A stretch of 64,000 nt of DNA from positions 2,104 to 66,103 of the forward strand of contig NZ_KQ958206.1 of assembly GCF_001546855.1 (NCBI RefSeq), written 5' to 3'. The translations under genes were made by a program, and so were the position numbers. Shown here one piece after another: positions 42,639 through 52,138 of this stretch (position 1 is the stretch's first letter; every line of letters begins with the position of its first letter). The DNA is from Megasphaera sp. MJR8396C. GTDB taxonomy: Bacteria; Bacillota; Negativicutes; Veillonellales; Megasphaeraceae. A model generated the notes under the pieces. It ran no database searches. It was not told where the DNA came from and worked only from the letters and a program-made list of their open reading frames with translations.

Positions 42639-43334
42639 GTGCAGAAATTAGGACTTATCGGCGGGACTGGTCCTGAATCGACGATTGAGTACTATCGGGC
42701 CCTTGAATATGGCGTACAGCAGCGGTCGGGACGGAATTTTTTTCCGAATTTGACCATTGAAAGTCTGAGTGTCTTTGATGTCTTGGCCTTCTGTGAGGCA
42801 AAGGATTATGCGGGTTTGACGGCCTACTTAGCAAAGGGCTTTCAGAACTTGGCCGCTGCCGGCGCACAGTACGGGGCTTTGACCGGGATTACGCCTCATA
42901 TCGTCTATGATGAACTTTCAAAAGCTTCGCCCATTCCCATCATCAGTATGGTGGATACGGCCTGTAGTCATGCGCTTTCGAAAGGCTATGATCGAGTCGG
43001 TCTTTTGGGAACGCTGCCGACGATGAATGGATCCTTCTTTCAGCGTCATTTTTCGGATCACGGCGTCACCGTTGTGACCCCCAATGAGGCGGAAAAAGCG
43101 TATATGGGGATGAAAATCGAGACCGAACTGGAATTGGGCAAAATCGTGCCCGATACGCAGGACGCTTTCCGGCAAACGGCCATGCGATTGATTGAAGAAG
43201 AAAAGGTACAAGCCATCGTCCTCGGTTGTACGGAGCTGCCACTGATCTTTGGCGATATCAATCTGCCCGTCCCCTATATCGACGTCATGAAGGTCCATAT
43301 TGAGGCCTTGATCGATGTCATCTTGAAGGATTGA
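42639..43334 (+). CDS. Aspartate/glutamate racemase family protein (Thr/Cys active site)
   Basis: 231 residues from GTG 42639 (GAGAAAGG upstream). LGLIGGTGPEST at the N-terminus, and the second catalytic Cys is present at 197 in VLGCTELPLIF. The first, normally Cys in an NTAH-like motif, is replaced: the segment reads LTGITPHIVYDEL with Thr85. The same Thr/Cys pairing is known in the E. coli broad aspartate/glutamate racemase EcL-DER (YgeA), so activity on L-Asp/L-Glu is plausible, with one-directional preference. Confidence 0.88.
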   Translation: MQKLGLIGGTGPESTIEYYRALEYGVQQRSGRNFFPNLTIESLSVFDVLAFCEAKDYAGLTAYLAKGFQNLAAAGAQYGALTGITPHIVYDELSKASPIPIISMVDTACSHALSKGYDRVGLLGTLPTMNGSFFQRHFSDHGVTVVTPNEAEKAYMGMKIETELELGKIVPDTQDAFRQTAMRLIEEEKVQAIVLGCTELPLIFGDINLPVPYIDVMKVHIEALIDVILKD

Positions 43335-43382
43335 CAGCAAATTATTTTTTTGGAAATGTGTATATGGAAAGGGAGGAAACGT

Positions 43383-44237
43383 ATGGAACGGATAATTGTA
43401 AAGCGCGTGAAAGGTTCTAAAGCTATCGACGGAGCCGGTGTCCACTTGACCCGCGTCTTGGGAAACGCTACGGTAGAAACCTTTGACCCGATTCTGATGC
43501 TCGATTCTTTTGACAGTACCAATCCCGATGACTACACGGCGGGATTTCCCATGCATCCTCACCGGGGGATTGAAACGGTAACCTACCTCTATAAAGGCAA
43601 GATGGTCCACAAGGATACCCTGGGGAATGAAGATAGTATTTCTGACGGCGAAGTCCAGTGGATGAATTCCGGATCCGGCATCCTTCACGAAGAACAGGTT
43701 CCGGCATCGCCGCGGATTTTAGGCGTCCAGCTGTGGCTCAACCTGCCCCAGAAGGAAAAGATGAGCCAGCCGACGTATCGCCATATCGGCAACGATGAAA
43801 TCGAAGACATCCAAATCGAAGGCGGCTTTATTCGCCTCTTGGCCGGTACCTATAAGGATTATAAAGCCCATCAGGGCGATCATCTGCCCCTTAATTACTA
43901 CGACATCCATTTAGACGCCGGTGCTGAATTTGTCCTCGATACCAAGGCCGACGATTCGGTCATGGCCTTCACCCTCTTGGGCGATGCTGTCGTTGCCGGT
44001 GAAACCGTCGAAGCCAAGACGGCCGTTAAACTTTCTGACGGCGATACACTGGTGCTGCAAGGCGCTGAAGGCGGGTCGCAGATTTTGGTCATGCAGTCCA
44101 AGGCCCTTCATGAACCCGTCGTCTGGGGCGGCCCGATTGTCATGAATACCAATGAAGAATTACGGCAGGCCTTTGAAGAACTGCAAAATAATACTTTCAT
44201 AAAAGACCGCCTCGACTTTGACCCTCATAAAGGCTAA
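43383..44237 (+). CDS. Pirin family protein
   Basis: 284 residues from ATG 43383 (GGGAGGAAAC upstream). Bicupin pirin: FPMHPHRGIETVTYL provides the His ligands, WMNSGSGILHEEQ the following His and Glu, LQLWLNLP-type strand (GVQLWLNLPQKEKM). Bacterial pirins bind Fe or other metals and some have quercetinase activity; physiological substrate unknown. Monocistronic, with a strong terminator. Confidence 0.94.
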   Translation: MERIIVKRVKGSKAIDGAGVHLTRVLGNATVETFDPILMLDSFDSTNPDDYTAGFPMHPHRGIETVTYLYKGKMVHKDTLGNEDSISDGEVQWMNSGSGILHEEQVPASPRILGVQLWLNLPQKEKMSQPTYRHIGNDEIEDIQIEGGFIRLLAGTYKDYKAHQGDHLPLNYYDIHLDAGAEFVLDTKADDSVMAFTLLGDAVVAGETVEAKTAVKLSDGDTLVLQGAEGGSQILVMQSKALHEPVVWGGPIVMNTNEELRQAFEELQNNTFIKDRLDFDPHKG

Positions 44238-44243
44238 CCTTGA

Positions 44244-44284
44244 TTCCTCCCGGTTGCGGATATCCGTCCGGGAGGATTTTTTTG
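44244..44284 (+). terminator. Terminator of the pirin gene
   Basis: TCCTCCCGG/CCGGGAGGA stem with eight T's. Confidence 0.93.
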
Positions 44285-44405
44285 TCCCTTGAAGGCGAAA
44301 AAACGGTGATTTCAATCTTTGGCAAAGTTTTTGAAGGAATTTTTTAAAGAATGTCGAAATATATACAGTAAGCGTCAATTTGACCACCTATAAGGAGGGT
44401 TGACT

Positions 44406-45593
44406 ATGAATGGATTGAAACGATGTGTGCTGGCCGGGATGGCGTCCTGCCTGCTGATGATGCCTGGCTTTTCCTTGGCAGAAGGTGCTCCCGGCAGTGA
44501 TGTGACGACTCAGGCAGCGGCCGCGGAAGCGACATCGGCCTTGCCAGAAGCCAATCAGGACAGCGGCGTTTCTCAGGCAGTTCAGAATAAAGACTATGAA
44601 CAAGCTTTGCAGATCGTGAACCGCCGGATTGAAGACAATCCGAACAACGCCGATCTGTATGCCCGCCGGGGCTTGATTTACTTGATGATGGACCGCACAG
44701 ACGAATCGCTGGCTGACAATGACAAGGCCGTTTCTTTGGAACCGGATAATGCCTCACTGTACCTCAACCGCGGTACGGTTTACGAAAAGCGCCGGGACTA
44801 TAAGTTGGCCATCAAGGACTATACCCAGGCTTTGACCCTGTCGAAACCGGGCGAACCTTATCAGGTCATGGCCTATTTCAATCGGGCTCGGACCTACACC
44901 AAGAGTGACTCCTACGATCTGGCCTTGGCCGATATCCGTCAAGGTGAAAAAATCATGCCTTATTTCTCCCAAAATTATTTCTTGGAAAGTCAGATTTACC
45001 AAAAACAGGGGAAGAAGCAGCTGGCCAAGCAGCGCATGGACATCGGCACGGCGTATGAGCTCATGCACCAAGGTCATTATTTATTAGCCAGCGTCACGGT
45101 CGGAAAGATCGGCATGAACGAAATGGCCCTGAACCTCGTGAATAAAGCCGTTGAACAGGATCCGGGAAATTGGGAGGTCTACTCCGTGCGGGGCTTAATC
45201 TATGCCAACTTATTGCAGCATGAAAAGGGGATTGCCGATTTAACCAAGTCCTTGTCTATGCATGAAACGTCCATCGACTATAATAACCGCGGCGAATGCT
45301 ACCGCCACCTCAAACAGTATAATAAGGCTCGGAAGGACTATGCCAACGCCCTGCGTCTGGCAGAAACTGATGCCGACTACCATGCCGTCTACGACAGTAT
45401 CGGTCAACTGGCCTTAGATCAAGGTGATTACAAGAAAGCCGTCGAATACCTTACCAAGTCCATTGCCATCGAACCCTACGCAGAGGGCTATAAATTGCGC
45501 AGCCAAGCCTTCCGTAAGCTGGGAGACAATCAGAAAGCCGATCAGGATGAGGTTTCGGCACAGGAACTGATGCAGCGCGATTTATTGGAATAA
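44406..45593 (+). CDS. Exported tetratricopeptide-repeat protein
   Basis: 395 residues from ATG 44406 (AAGGAGGG, 6-nt spacing). N-terminal signal peptide (Lys-Arg, hydrophobic core, cleavage after SLA near residue 25), then at least six TPR units, for example NADLYARRGLIYLMMDRTDES, NASLYLNRGTVYEKRRDYKLA and SIDYNNRGECYRHLKQYNKA. TPRs bind partner proteins; in a diderm this would be a periplasmic scaffold, possibly for envelope assembly. Partner unknown. Confidence 0.88.
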   Translation: MNGLKRCVLAGMASCLLMMPGFSLAEGAPGSDVTTQAAAAEATSALPEANQDSGVSQAVQNKDYEQALQIVNRRIEDNPNNADLYARRGLIYLMMDRTDESLADNDKAVSLEPDNASLYLNRGTVYEKRRDYKLAIKDYTQALTLSKPGEPYQVMAYFNRARTYTKSDSYDLALADIRQGEKIMPYFSQNYFLESQIYQKQGKKQLAKQRMDIGTAYELMHQGHYLLASVTVGKIGMNEMALNLVNKAVEQDPGNWEVYSVRGLIYANLLQHEKGIADLTKSLSMHETSIDYNNRGECYRHLKQYNKARKDYANALRLAETDADYHAVYDSIGQLALDQGDYKKAVEYLTKSIAIEPYAEGYKLRSQAFRKLGDNQKADQDEVSAQELMQRDLLE

Positions 45594-45602
45594 TAAATTA
45601 CT

Positions 45603-45631
45603 TTTCAAATTCCCTCGAGATGTGCTATAAT
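45603..45631 (+). promoter_or_regulatory. Promoter of the M15-like peptidase gene
   Basis: TTTCAA, 17-bp spacer, perfect TATAAT. A second TATAAT at 45660-45665 lacks a -35 box. Confidence 0.55.
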
Positions 45632-45696
45632 TTAAACGTTATTCTTGAGTGAAACTGCCTATAATATACAACACATCGTATTGAAGGGGGAATTTG

Positions 45697-46482
45697 ATGA
45701 AGAAGGCTGTTATCGCGGCCTTGTCCATATGCTGCCTCATGGGCGTTGTTACGGCGTCGGCAGCAGAAGTACAGGTCAAGACGGAGAAGACCGTATCTGC
45801 AGCGGTAGATGCGGCAGATGAGGCTCAGAAAGAAGGGCCGACGCAGAAACAATATGTTCCGGCAAAGAGTGGAGAACACCATGAAGGTTCGCTGAAAGAT
45901 CGGGTCCAGAAAATTTTGGGTGCTAAGGAAAGTGCGCCGGCTGTGAACCTTGCAGGTGACGAAAAGTACCACTATGCCGAATCGACTCATGAAGCGACGG
46001 TCATTACGCCGTGGAACCGCCAAAAATACGAAGATCAGTACCAATACCAGTACCAGCATGATTCGTACGATGCGGCCATTGCCAATGCCTACGCCTATCG
46101 CCGCGACTTTGGCAAGAGCAATCTTCGTAAGTGGAGCAGCACGGAAGGCATGGATACGCCGTGGGACAGCAATCGCACGACCGATACGGTTCATTTCCAA
46201 AGCTCGACCATTGCCTTTTTGGATCGGTTGAATGCGGAAGCCCGTCAGGCCGGGATTTCCTTCATCATCACTGGCGGTGCCGAAGGCGGCTACCATGCCA
46301 GCGGTCTTTATTCCCATGAAAATGGCTATAAAGTCGATATCTCCGATGACGGCATCTATCAGGGCAGCAAGGCATATGAAGTCCTTCTCAATGCCTTGGC
46401 TCCGTACAAGCATCAAATTACACACGAATGGGATAAGAATCATTTCGATATCACCATTTATCCGGAAAATTACCGCGGGTAA
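45697..46482 (+). CDS. Exported M15-like peptidoglycan peptidase
   Basis: 261 residues from ATG 45697 (GGGGGAA upstream). Signal peptide (KKAVIAALSICCLMGVV, cleavage after ASA near residue 24), a polar spacer with a QYQYQYQ stretch, and a C-terminal domain from about residue 165. There YSHENGYKVDIS gives His207 and Asp214, and WDKNHFDI gives His249, the three zinc ligands of M15 D-Ala-D-Ala or L-Ala-D-Glu peptidases. The general base is normally Glu; here Asp246 stands three residues before His249, as in the L-Ala-D-Glu branch. Inference: periplasmic wall hydrolase. Confidence 0.78.
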   Translation: MKKAVIAALSICCLMGVVTASAAEVQVKTEKTVSAAVDAADEAQKEGPTQKQYVPAKSGEHHEGSLKDRVQKILGAKESAPAVNLAGDEKYHYAESTHEATVITPWNRQKYEDQYQYQYQHDSYDAAIANAYAYRRDFGKSNLRKWSSTEGMDTPWDSNRTTDTVHFQSSTIAFLDRLNAEARQAGISFIITGGAEGGYHASGLYSHENGYKVDISDDGIYQGSKAYEVLLNALAPYKHQITHEWDKNHFDITIYPENYRG

Positions 46483-46525
46483 GGCGTCCTTTTCAACGGA
46501 AAAAGGGAGGCCTTCTGTGGTAAGG

Positions 46526-46554
46526 AAGACTGTCTGCAAGGGCAGTCTTTTTTT
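46526..46554 (+). terminator. Terminator of the M15-like gene
   Basis: AAGACTG/CAGTCTT stem with a 10-nt loop and seven T's. Confidence 0.88.
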
Positions 46555-46601
46555 CATGAGTCTTATTGTTTGGACCGAAGCTATTTTTTAGGAGGTGGCC
46601 T

Positions 46602-47864
46602 ATGAAGTTTGACGATTGGGACGCTTATTTTTCCTCCCTCATTGGCGATGATTTACTTCAAGTACCTGGCTTGGCCCTCTTGGTCTATCATGAAGGCCGG
46701 GAGGTGTACCGCTTTACGGGCGGTTTTCGCCGGTTTCAGCCCAAGTCTTTGCCGATGACGGCGGACAGCCGGTTTCGCATCGCTTCGGTGTCGAAGATGT
46801 TCACCATTTTTACACTTCTGCAGTTGGCCGAAAGGGGGCGGTTGTCTCTTGATGACGACGTCAGCCGTTACCTTGGCTTTCGCCTGCGCCATCCGGCTCA
46901 TGACGATATTCCTTTGACCCTGCGCATGCTGGCTTCTCATACGTCGGGTCTTCGCGACGGGAGAGTCTACAGCATCCCGCCGGCTGTTTCCGTCGAAGCT
47001 TTTTTTAAGCCCGGAAGTCCCTACTGGGAAAATGGGCAGCATTTCGCACCGCCAGAAGAAGTGCCGAGACAGTACTTTACCTACTGTAACCTTAATTACG
47101 GCCTCTTAGGGACGGTCATTGAAGCCGTGACCGGCCAGCGTTTTGATGACTATCAAAAGGCACACCTTCTAAAGGACCTCGACTGTCGGGCTGACTACGT
47201 GCCGGGAAATTTACTGGCTGATGAATTTGAAAAACTGGGCACGATATATGGCAAGGATGAAGAACAAGGGCGCTGGATAGGGAGGATGGACGACTTTAAG
47301 GGCCATCAGCCTGAGAGGGATACGATTGCCCTTCAAAATCCCTACGATGAGGCTGTCTGTCAAATTTATGAACTGGCCGGATACCAACCGGGGACCAATG
47401 CTACTTTATTTTCCCCTCAAGGTGGTCTGCGGCTATCCCTCGATGAAATGGGGCAGACCCTGGAGATGATCCTCCATGACGGCGTCTATCGGGGACGGCG
47501 CATTTTACAGGCGTCGTCGCTGCGGGAGATGTTTTCTCCTCAGTGGACCTATGACGGCCACAACGGTGATACCTGCGGGCAGACGATCTTCACCTATGGC
47601 TTGGGTGAATTTGGCGTCGACGGCGATGGCCCGGCCCGGCCGTGCCGCGAGAAAGAAATTTCTCTTTGGGGCCATACGGGGCAAGCCTTCGGCTTACTAT
47701 CGGGTCTCTTTGTCATACCAGGTACGAGAAGCGGTTTTGCCTACGTCATGAATGGCGAGGGGATGGCTGAAGAAGACCCGGGAAGCTGCGGCTCCTTCAG
47801 CACCAATTATATCTGGGAAGAGCGGGTCTTAGACGGCTTGTGCCGTTTTATTGACGGCCTCTAG
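46602..47864 (+). CDS. Serine hydrolase (class C beta-lactamase/DD-peptidase fold)
   Basis: 420 residues from ATG 46602 (AGGAGGTGG upstream). Active-site SxxK in RIASVSKMF (Ser62, Lys65) and YxN in TYCNLNYG; a late HTG-like motif appears in WGHTGQAF. No signal peptide is visible, so it is probably cytosolic and more likely an esterase/peptidase of this large family than a secreted beta-lactamase. The alanine racemase promoter lies inside its last codons. Confidence 0.9.
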   Translation: MKFDDWDAYFSSLIGDDLLQVPGLALLVYHEGREVYRFTGGFRRFQPKSLPMTADSRFRIASVSKMFTIFTLLQLAERGRLSLDDDVSRYLGFRLRHPAHDDIPLTLRMLASHTSGLRDGRVYSIPPAVSVEAFFKPGSPYWENGQHFAPPEEVPRQYFTYCNLNYGLLGTVIEAVTGQRFDDYQKAHLLKDLDCRADYVPGNLLADEFEKLGTIYGKDEEQGRWIGRMDDFKGHQPERDTIALQNPYDEAVCQIYELAGYQPGTNATLFSPQGGLRLSLDEMGQTLEMILHDGVYRGRRILQASSLREMFSPQWTYDGHNGDTCGQTIFTYGLGEFGVDGDGPARPCREKEISLWGHTGQAFGLLSGLFVIPGTRSGFAYVMNGEGMAEEDPGSCGSFSTNYIWEERVLDGLCRFIDGL

Positions 47865-47879
47865 GCCCTGTGCTATGAT
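47851..47879 (+). promoter_or_regulatory. Promoter of the alanine racemase gene
   Basis: TTGACG, 17-bp spacer, TATGAT. The -35 box lies within the last codons of the serine hydrolase gene. Confidence 0.78.
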
Positions 47880-47921
47880 GATACCAATACGGAAAGTTCC
47901 ATAGGGGAAGGCGATATATAG

Positions 47922-49121
47922 ATGAATGCTTATGAAAGTACCATGAATTTTACGCGGCGGGCTGTGTGGGCCCAAATTGATCTCGATGCAGCGGCCCATA
48001 ATATGCGTCAGATTCGGAAACACGTCGGACCGGACGTCAAAATTGCAGCCGTCGTCAAGGCCAATGCCTATGGCCACGGCAGCGTCGAGTTGGCTCGAAC
48101 CTTTGCGGAAAATGGGGCCGACTGCTTTGCCGTTTCCAGCCTCGATGAAGCCGTTGAACTGCGGCGCTATGCCCATCTCGACAAGGAAATCTTCATCCTC
48201 GGCCACACCGATGCCCGGCGGACGGAAGAACTGTTGACTTATGATATCGAACCGGCCGTCTTCAACTTGAAGAATGCCCGCTTTTTTTCCGAAGAAGCAC
48301 AGCGGCTGGGCAAGGTGCTGCGCGTCCATATCGCTATCGATACGGGCATGAGCCGCGTCGGCTTTCCCGTCAATGAAGCCAGTGTCGCCGATATCAAGAC
48401 CCTGGCGTCCCTGCCCAATATCGAGGTCCGCGGCATTTTTACCCATTTTGCCGTATCGGACTGTAAAGATAAAACATTTACCCATGAACAGTACGGCCAT
48501 TTTCGCTGGATGTGCAAGCGCATGGAAGAAGAAGGTATCGACATTGCCCTGCGTCACTGCTGCAACAGTGCGGCTGTCCTCGAGCTCCCGGACTATTACT
48601 GCGACATGGTGCGGCCGGGCATCATCATGTACGGTTGTGAACCGTCGCCGGACGTCGATATTACGCCCTTTGACCTGCGGCCGGTCATGTCCCTTCGCTG
48701 CTGTATCGCCCACGTCAAACTCATCGACGCCGGGGCTACCGTCAGCTACGGTCGTCACTATACGGCACCGGAACGCCGCAAAATCGCGACCCTACCCGTA
48801 GGCTATGCCGACGGGTATTCCCGTATCTTGTCGGGCAAGGTCGACGTTCTCTATCACGGTCACCGCGTCCCTCAAGTCGGGACGATCTGCATGGACCAGT
48901 GCATGATCGACGTCAGCGGCGAAGCCAACGTCCACGCTGGTGATGAAGTCGTCCTCTTCGGCCAACAGGGCGACAGCTTCATTCCCATTGAAGAAATTGC
49001 TCAGGTCTGCGGTACGATTAATTATGAAATCATGTGCAACTTGTCCCGCCGCGTCCCCCGTGTCTATATGAAAAACGGCAAGGCTGTCGGCCGGGAAGAG
49101 TATCTTTTTGACAAACCATAG
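47922..49121 (+). CDS. alr: Alanine racemase
   Basis: 399 residues. PLP enzyme giving D-alanine for peptidoglycan. PLP-Lys in AAVVKANAYGHGSVE, second-base Tyr in VSYGRHYTAPERR, GTICMDQCMIDVS near the C-terminus. ATG 47922 has GGGGAAGG 12 nt upstream; a second ATG seven codons later is an alternative. Together with the M15-like peptidase and serine hydrolase it forms a wall-related cluster. Confidence 0.96.
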   Translation: MNAYESTMNFTRRAVWAQIDLDAAAHNMRQIRKHVGPDVKIAAVVKANAYGHGSVELARTFAENGADCFAVSSLDEAVELRRYAHLDKEIFILGHTDARRTEELLTYDIEPAVFNLKNARFFSEEAQRLGKVLRVHIAIDTGMSRVGFPVNEASVADIKTLASLPNIEVRGIFTHFAVSDCKDKTFTHEQYGHFRWMCKRMEEEGIDIALRHCCNSAAVLELPDYYCDMVRPGIIMYGCEPSPDVDITPFDLRPVMSLRCCIAHVKLIDAGATVSYGRHYTAPERRKIATLPVGYADGYSRILSGKVDVLYHGHRVPQVGTICMDQCMIDVSGEANVHAGDEVVLFGQQGDSFIPIEEIAQVCGTINYEIMCNLSRRVPRVYMKNGKAVGREEYLFDKP

Positions 49122-49137
49122 ACGATCGATAAGGAAA

Positions 49138-49172
49138 AATGCTGTCCTCATGAGAGGAACAGCATTTTTTTT
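49138..49172 (+). terminator. Terminator of alr
   Basis: AATGCTGTCCTC/AGAGGAACAGCATT stem with eight T's. Confidence 0.92.
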
Positions 49173-49271
49173 GTTATAAACCTTTTATCATTCTTGCAAA
49201 AGTGATATAATATATGTAAAGAATGCATATTAAAGTGCAAAAATAATCATAGGAAAAGGCGGTGTATTAGT

Positions 49272-50444
49272 ATGAATTGGAATGACAAAACAGCGGCAAA
49301 TGTTAGGGCTATCAAGCCATCGGGGATTCGCAAATTCTTTGATATTGCGGCTCAGGTCGAAGGCGTTCTGTCCCTCAGTATCGGCGAACCGGATTTTGCG
49401 GCCCCCGACAAAGTTATCGATGCCATGAAGGCCAGCCTCGATGCGAAAGAAACGAGTTATACCGGCAACTCGGGCATGATGGAACTGCGTGAAACCATCA
49501 GCGAAACATTTGAAAAACGCTATGGCGTCAAGTACGATCCGAAAGATGAAATCTTGGTTACCGTCGGCGTTTCCGAAGGCCTCGCGATGGCTCTGTTGGC
49601 TATGACCGAACCGGGCGACGAAGTCCTTATTCCGGATCCGGCTTATGTAGCTTATCCGGCAGCTGTTGAATTAGCAGGCGGGAAAGCCGTTTTCGTACCG
49701 ACGTATCCGGAGGATGATTTTAAACTGAGCGTGGCAGCTCTGGAAAAAGTCGTTACACCGAAGACGAAAGCCCTGGTCATTGGCTATCCGAACAACCCGA
49801 CCGGTACCGTCATGACGGCTGAAGAATTGATGCCTATTGCTGAATTCGTTAAGAAACACGACCTCATCGTCATGGCCGACGAAATTTACTGCGAACTCAT
49901 GTACGGCGATGCTAAATTCACGACCTTTGCTAAATTACCGGACATGCGTGAACGGACCATCGTATTCAACGGTTTCTCCAAAGCCCATGCCATGACCGGT
50001 ATGCGTCTCGGCTATATCTGCGCACCTCGCGATGGCTTAGCTCCGATTTTGAAACTCCACCAGTACGCTATCATGTGTGCCAACACGACGGCTCAGTTCG
50101 GTGGGATTACGGCCCTCAAGGACTGCGATGAAGAAGTAGAAGCTATGCGTCAGGAATACGACCGCCGCCGCCAAGTTATCTATAAAGGCCTGCGCGACAT
50201 CGGCCTGCCGGTCTTTGAACCGAAGGGCGCCTTCTACATCTTCCCGGATATCCGCTGCACGGGCATGAAATCTTCGGAATTCTGCGAAAAATTGGTACAG
50301 GAAGAAAAAGTTGCCGTCGTTCCCGGTACGGCCTTTGGCGAACAGGGCGAAGGCTTTGTCCGCATTTCCTATGCAACCAGCATGGAAACGATTGAAGAAG
50401 CCTTGAAGAGAATGGGCCGCTTCGTCGAAAAATATCGCAAGTAA
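49272..50444 (+). CDS. PLP-dependent class I/II aminotransferase
   Basis: 390 residues. Aspartate-aminotransferase superfamily fold: SIGEPDF, YTGNSGMMELRE, YPNNPTGTVMT, and PLP-Lys in FNGFSKAHAMTGMRLGY; C-terminal Arg in GFVRISYA. The subgroup resembles PatA/aromatic or branched aminotransferases, but the substrate cannot be fixed. An extended -10 (TGATATAAT, 49203-49211) without a good -35 precedes it. Confidence 0.93.
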   Translation: MNWNDKTAANVRAIKPSGIRKFFDIAAQVEGVLSLSIGEPDFAAPDKVIDAMKASLDAKETSYTGNSGMMELRETISETFEKRYGVKYDPKDEILVTVGVSEGLAMALLAMTEPGDEVLIPDPAYVAYPAAVELAGGKAVFVPTYPEDDFKLSVAALEKVVTPKTKALVIGYPNNPTGTVMTAEELMPIAEFVKKHDLIVMADEIYCELMYGDAKFTTFAKLPDMRERTIVFNGFSKAHAMTGMRLGYICAPRDGLAPILKLHQYAIMCANTTAQFGGITALKDCDEEVEAMRQEYDRRRQVIYKGLRDIGLPVFEPKGAFYIFPDIRCTGMKSSEFCEKLVQEEKVAVVPGTAFGEQGEGFVRISYATSMETIEEALKRMGRFVEKYRK

Positions 50445-50491
50445 TCTTATTTCTGTATTGTTGTCAACTCCTTACTTAAATTTTCCATAAA

Positions 50492-50523
50492 AAAAGAGCT
50501 GTCCTGGGGGGGACAGCTCTTTT
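50492..50523. terminator. Bidirectional terminator between convergent genes
   Basis: AAAAGAGCTGTCC/GGACAGCTCTTTT stem with a 6-nt G-rich loop and T-runs in both directions. Confidence 0.92.
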
Positions 50524-50530
50524 GCTGTGT

Positions 50531-52081
50531 TTAGATAAATCGCCCGATAAAGGGCATTTTGGCAGCGTCCTGACGGGTGACACCACCGCTTAAGGCCATG
50601 CCGCCGATGTAGATGACCGATCCGATGACGCACGATAGGAAGAGGGCCAGGAACAGGCCGATATGGCTGAAGAGGTAGGGGTACATGAAGTACATAGCGA
50701 CGCCCATGACGGCTGCTGAGACGATGTTCTTTAAGATGACCTTGACTTCGATGACGTAGCCGATTTCACGGTAGATGAAGCACATATTGAGGACGGCTGC
50801 GACGCCGATGTCGGCGACGGTGGCGTAGGCAGCACCGGTAATGCCGAAGGCCGGGATGGCGACTAAGAACCAGTTGCAGAGGACCTTTACGATACAGGCC
50901 AGGGCCATGTTGATGACCGGAATCTTAGGCTTCTTAAGACCCTGGAGGATGGCCGTCGAAATCTGGTGCAGGCCTAGAAAACAGATGGCGATGGCAACGG
51001 CTCTCGTGGCGTCGGCGGCAGCCGGTGCGTTGTAGATAAAGGTGACGATCGGTTCGGCCATGACGTAGAGGATGACGCTGAAGGGGATGGTGACTAGGAA
51101 GGCGATGCGCATGGATGTCGCCGTCCGTTCCCGGATTTCACCGTATTCTTTCAGGGTGAAGCTGTGACTGATGGCCGGGACCAGGCTCATGGCCATGGCG
51201 GCTGTCAGGATGGTGGCCAAATTGATGAGCGGCACCGACATGCCGGTCAGGTAGCCAAAGAGGGCCGTTGCCTGATGGGTGGCATAGCCGGCGACTTCCA
51301 GGCGGCGCGGTACGATGAGCAGGTCCAGGTTGGAGACGACGGGGAGCATGATGCTCGACAGGGAGATGGGGATAGCCAGGACGACGAGGCGCTTTAAGAT
51401 ATCCTTAATCTTTTCCTGTTCGAAAACCGGACCGTCGACGGGAAGGGACCGCTTCAGTTTATAATAGTAATAGACGAGGACCAACCAGGCGGCGAGCCCA
51501 CCGGCGCCGGCGCCGAGACTGGCACCACCGGCGGCATAGTCGAGGCCGTAAGGCAGGAGGAGGGCCGCAAAGCCCAGCATGACGACGACGCGGACCAGCT
51601 GTTCGACAATCTGGGACAAGGCCGTCGGCGTCATTTGCTGCCAGCCTTGGAGGTAGCCGCGATAACCGGCGATGATCGTCGTAAAGAAGATGGCCGGTGC
51701 CAGGGCGATGAGGGAATAATAAGCCCGGCTTTCTCGGATGATATGTTCATCGATCAGGAAGCTGGAGCCAAAGAACATGAGGACACTCAGGACGAAAGCC
51801 GTCGTACACAGCATCGATAAGGATACGTGAAAGATGCGCTGGGCTCCGAAGTAATCCTCTTTGGCTACTTTTTCAGCCGTAATGATAGAAATTGCAATGG
51901 GAAGGCCGGCACTGGAAATGTCGAGTGCCAAGAGATAGATCGGAAAGGCCATCTGATAGATGCCGATGCCTTCACCGCCGAGAATACGAGACAAGATGAT
52001 CCAGTTGATACTGCCAATGGCTTTGACGACAAAGCCGGACAAGGTCAGGATCAAGGTGCCCGAGATAAACTTGTTTGCCAT
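50531..52081 (-). CDS. MOP-superfamily flippase (SpoVB/MurJ-like)
   Basis: 516 residues with about 14 hydrophobic segments, typical of the polysaccharide-biosynthesis/SpoVB branch of the MATE/MOP exporters: SGFVVKAIGSINWIILSRILG at the N-terminus, AGYRGYLQGWQQMTPTALSQ, LDLLIVPRRL. Such proteins flip lipid-linked wall precursors or polysaccharide units. A Lipid II role is possible but a second MurJ elsewhere cannot be excluded. Confidence 0.9.
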   Translation of the reverse strand: MANKFISGTLILTLSGFVVKAIGSINWIILSRILGGEGIGIYQMAFPIYLLALDISSAGLPIAISIITAEKVAKEDYFGAQRIFHVSLSMLCTTAFVLSVLMFFGSSFLIDEHIIRESRAYYSLIALAPAIFFTTIIAGYRGYLQGWQQMTPTALSQIVEQLVRVVVMLGFAALLLPYGLDYAAGGASLGAGAGGLAAWLVLVYYYYKLKRSLPVDGPVFEQEKIKDILKRLVVLAIPISLSSIMLPVVSNLDLLIVPRRLEVAGYATHQATALFGYLTGMSVPLINLATILTAAMAMSLVPAISHSFTLKEYGEIRERTATSMRIAFLVTIPFSVILYVMAEPIVTFIYNAPAAADATRAVAIAICFLGLHQISTAILQGLKKPKIPVINMALACIVKVLCNWFLVAIPAFGITGAAYATVADIGVAAVLNMCFIYREIGYVIEVKVILKNIVSAAVMGVAMYFMYPYLFSHIGLFLALFLSCVIGSVIYIGGMALSGGVTRQDAAKMPFIGRFI

Positions 52082-52138
52082 AGTAACCCCTTATCTCTCT
52101 AGAAATTTATCACGATAACAACTAATTTTAGCACATTT

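Noticed and set aside
45660-45665. TATAAT as the -10 of the M15-like gene
   Set aside because: The only -35-like sequence (TTGAGT) is 9 bp away; the upstream pair at 45603-45631 has correct spacing.
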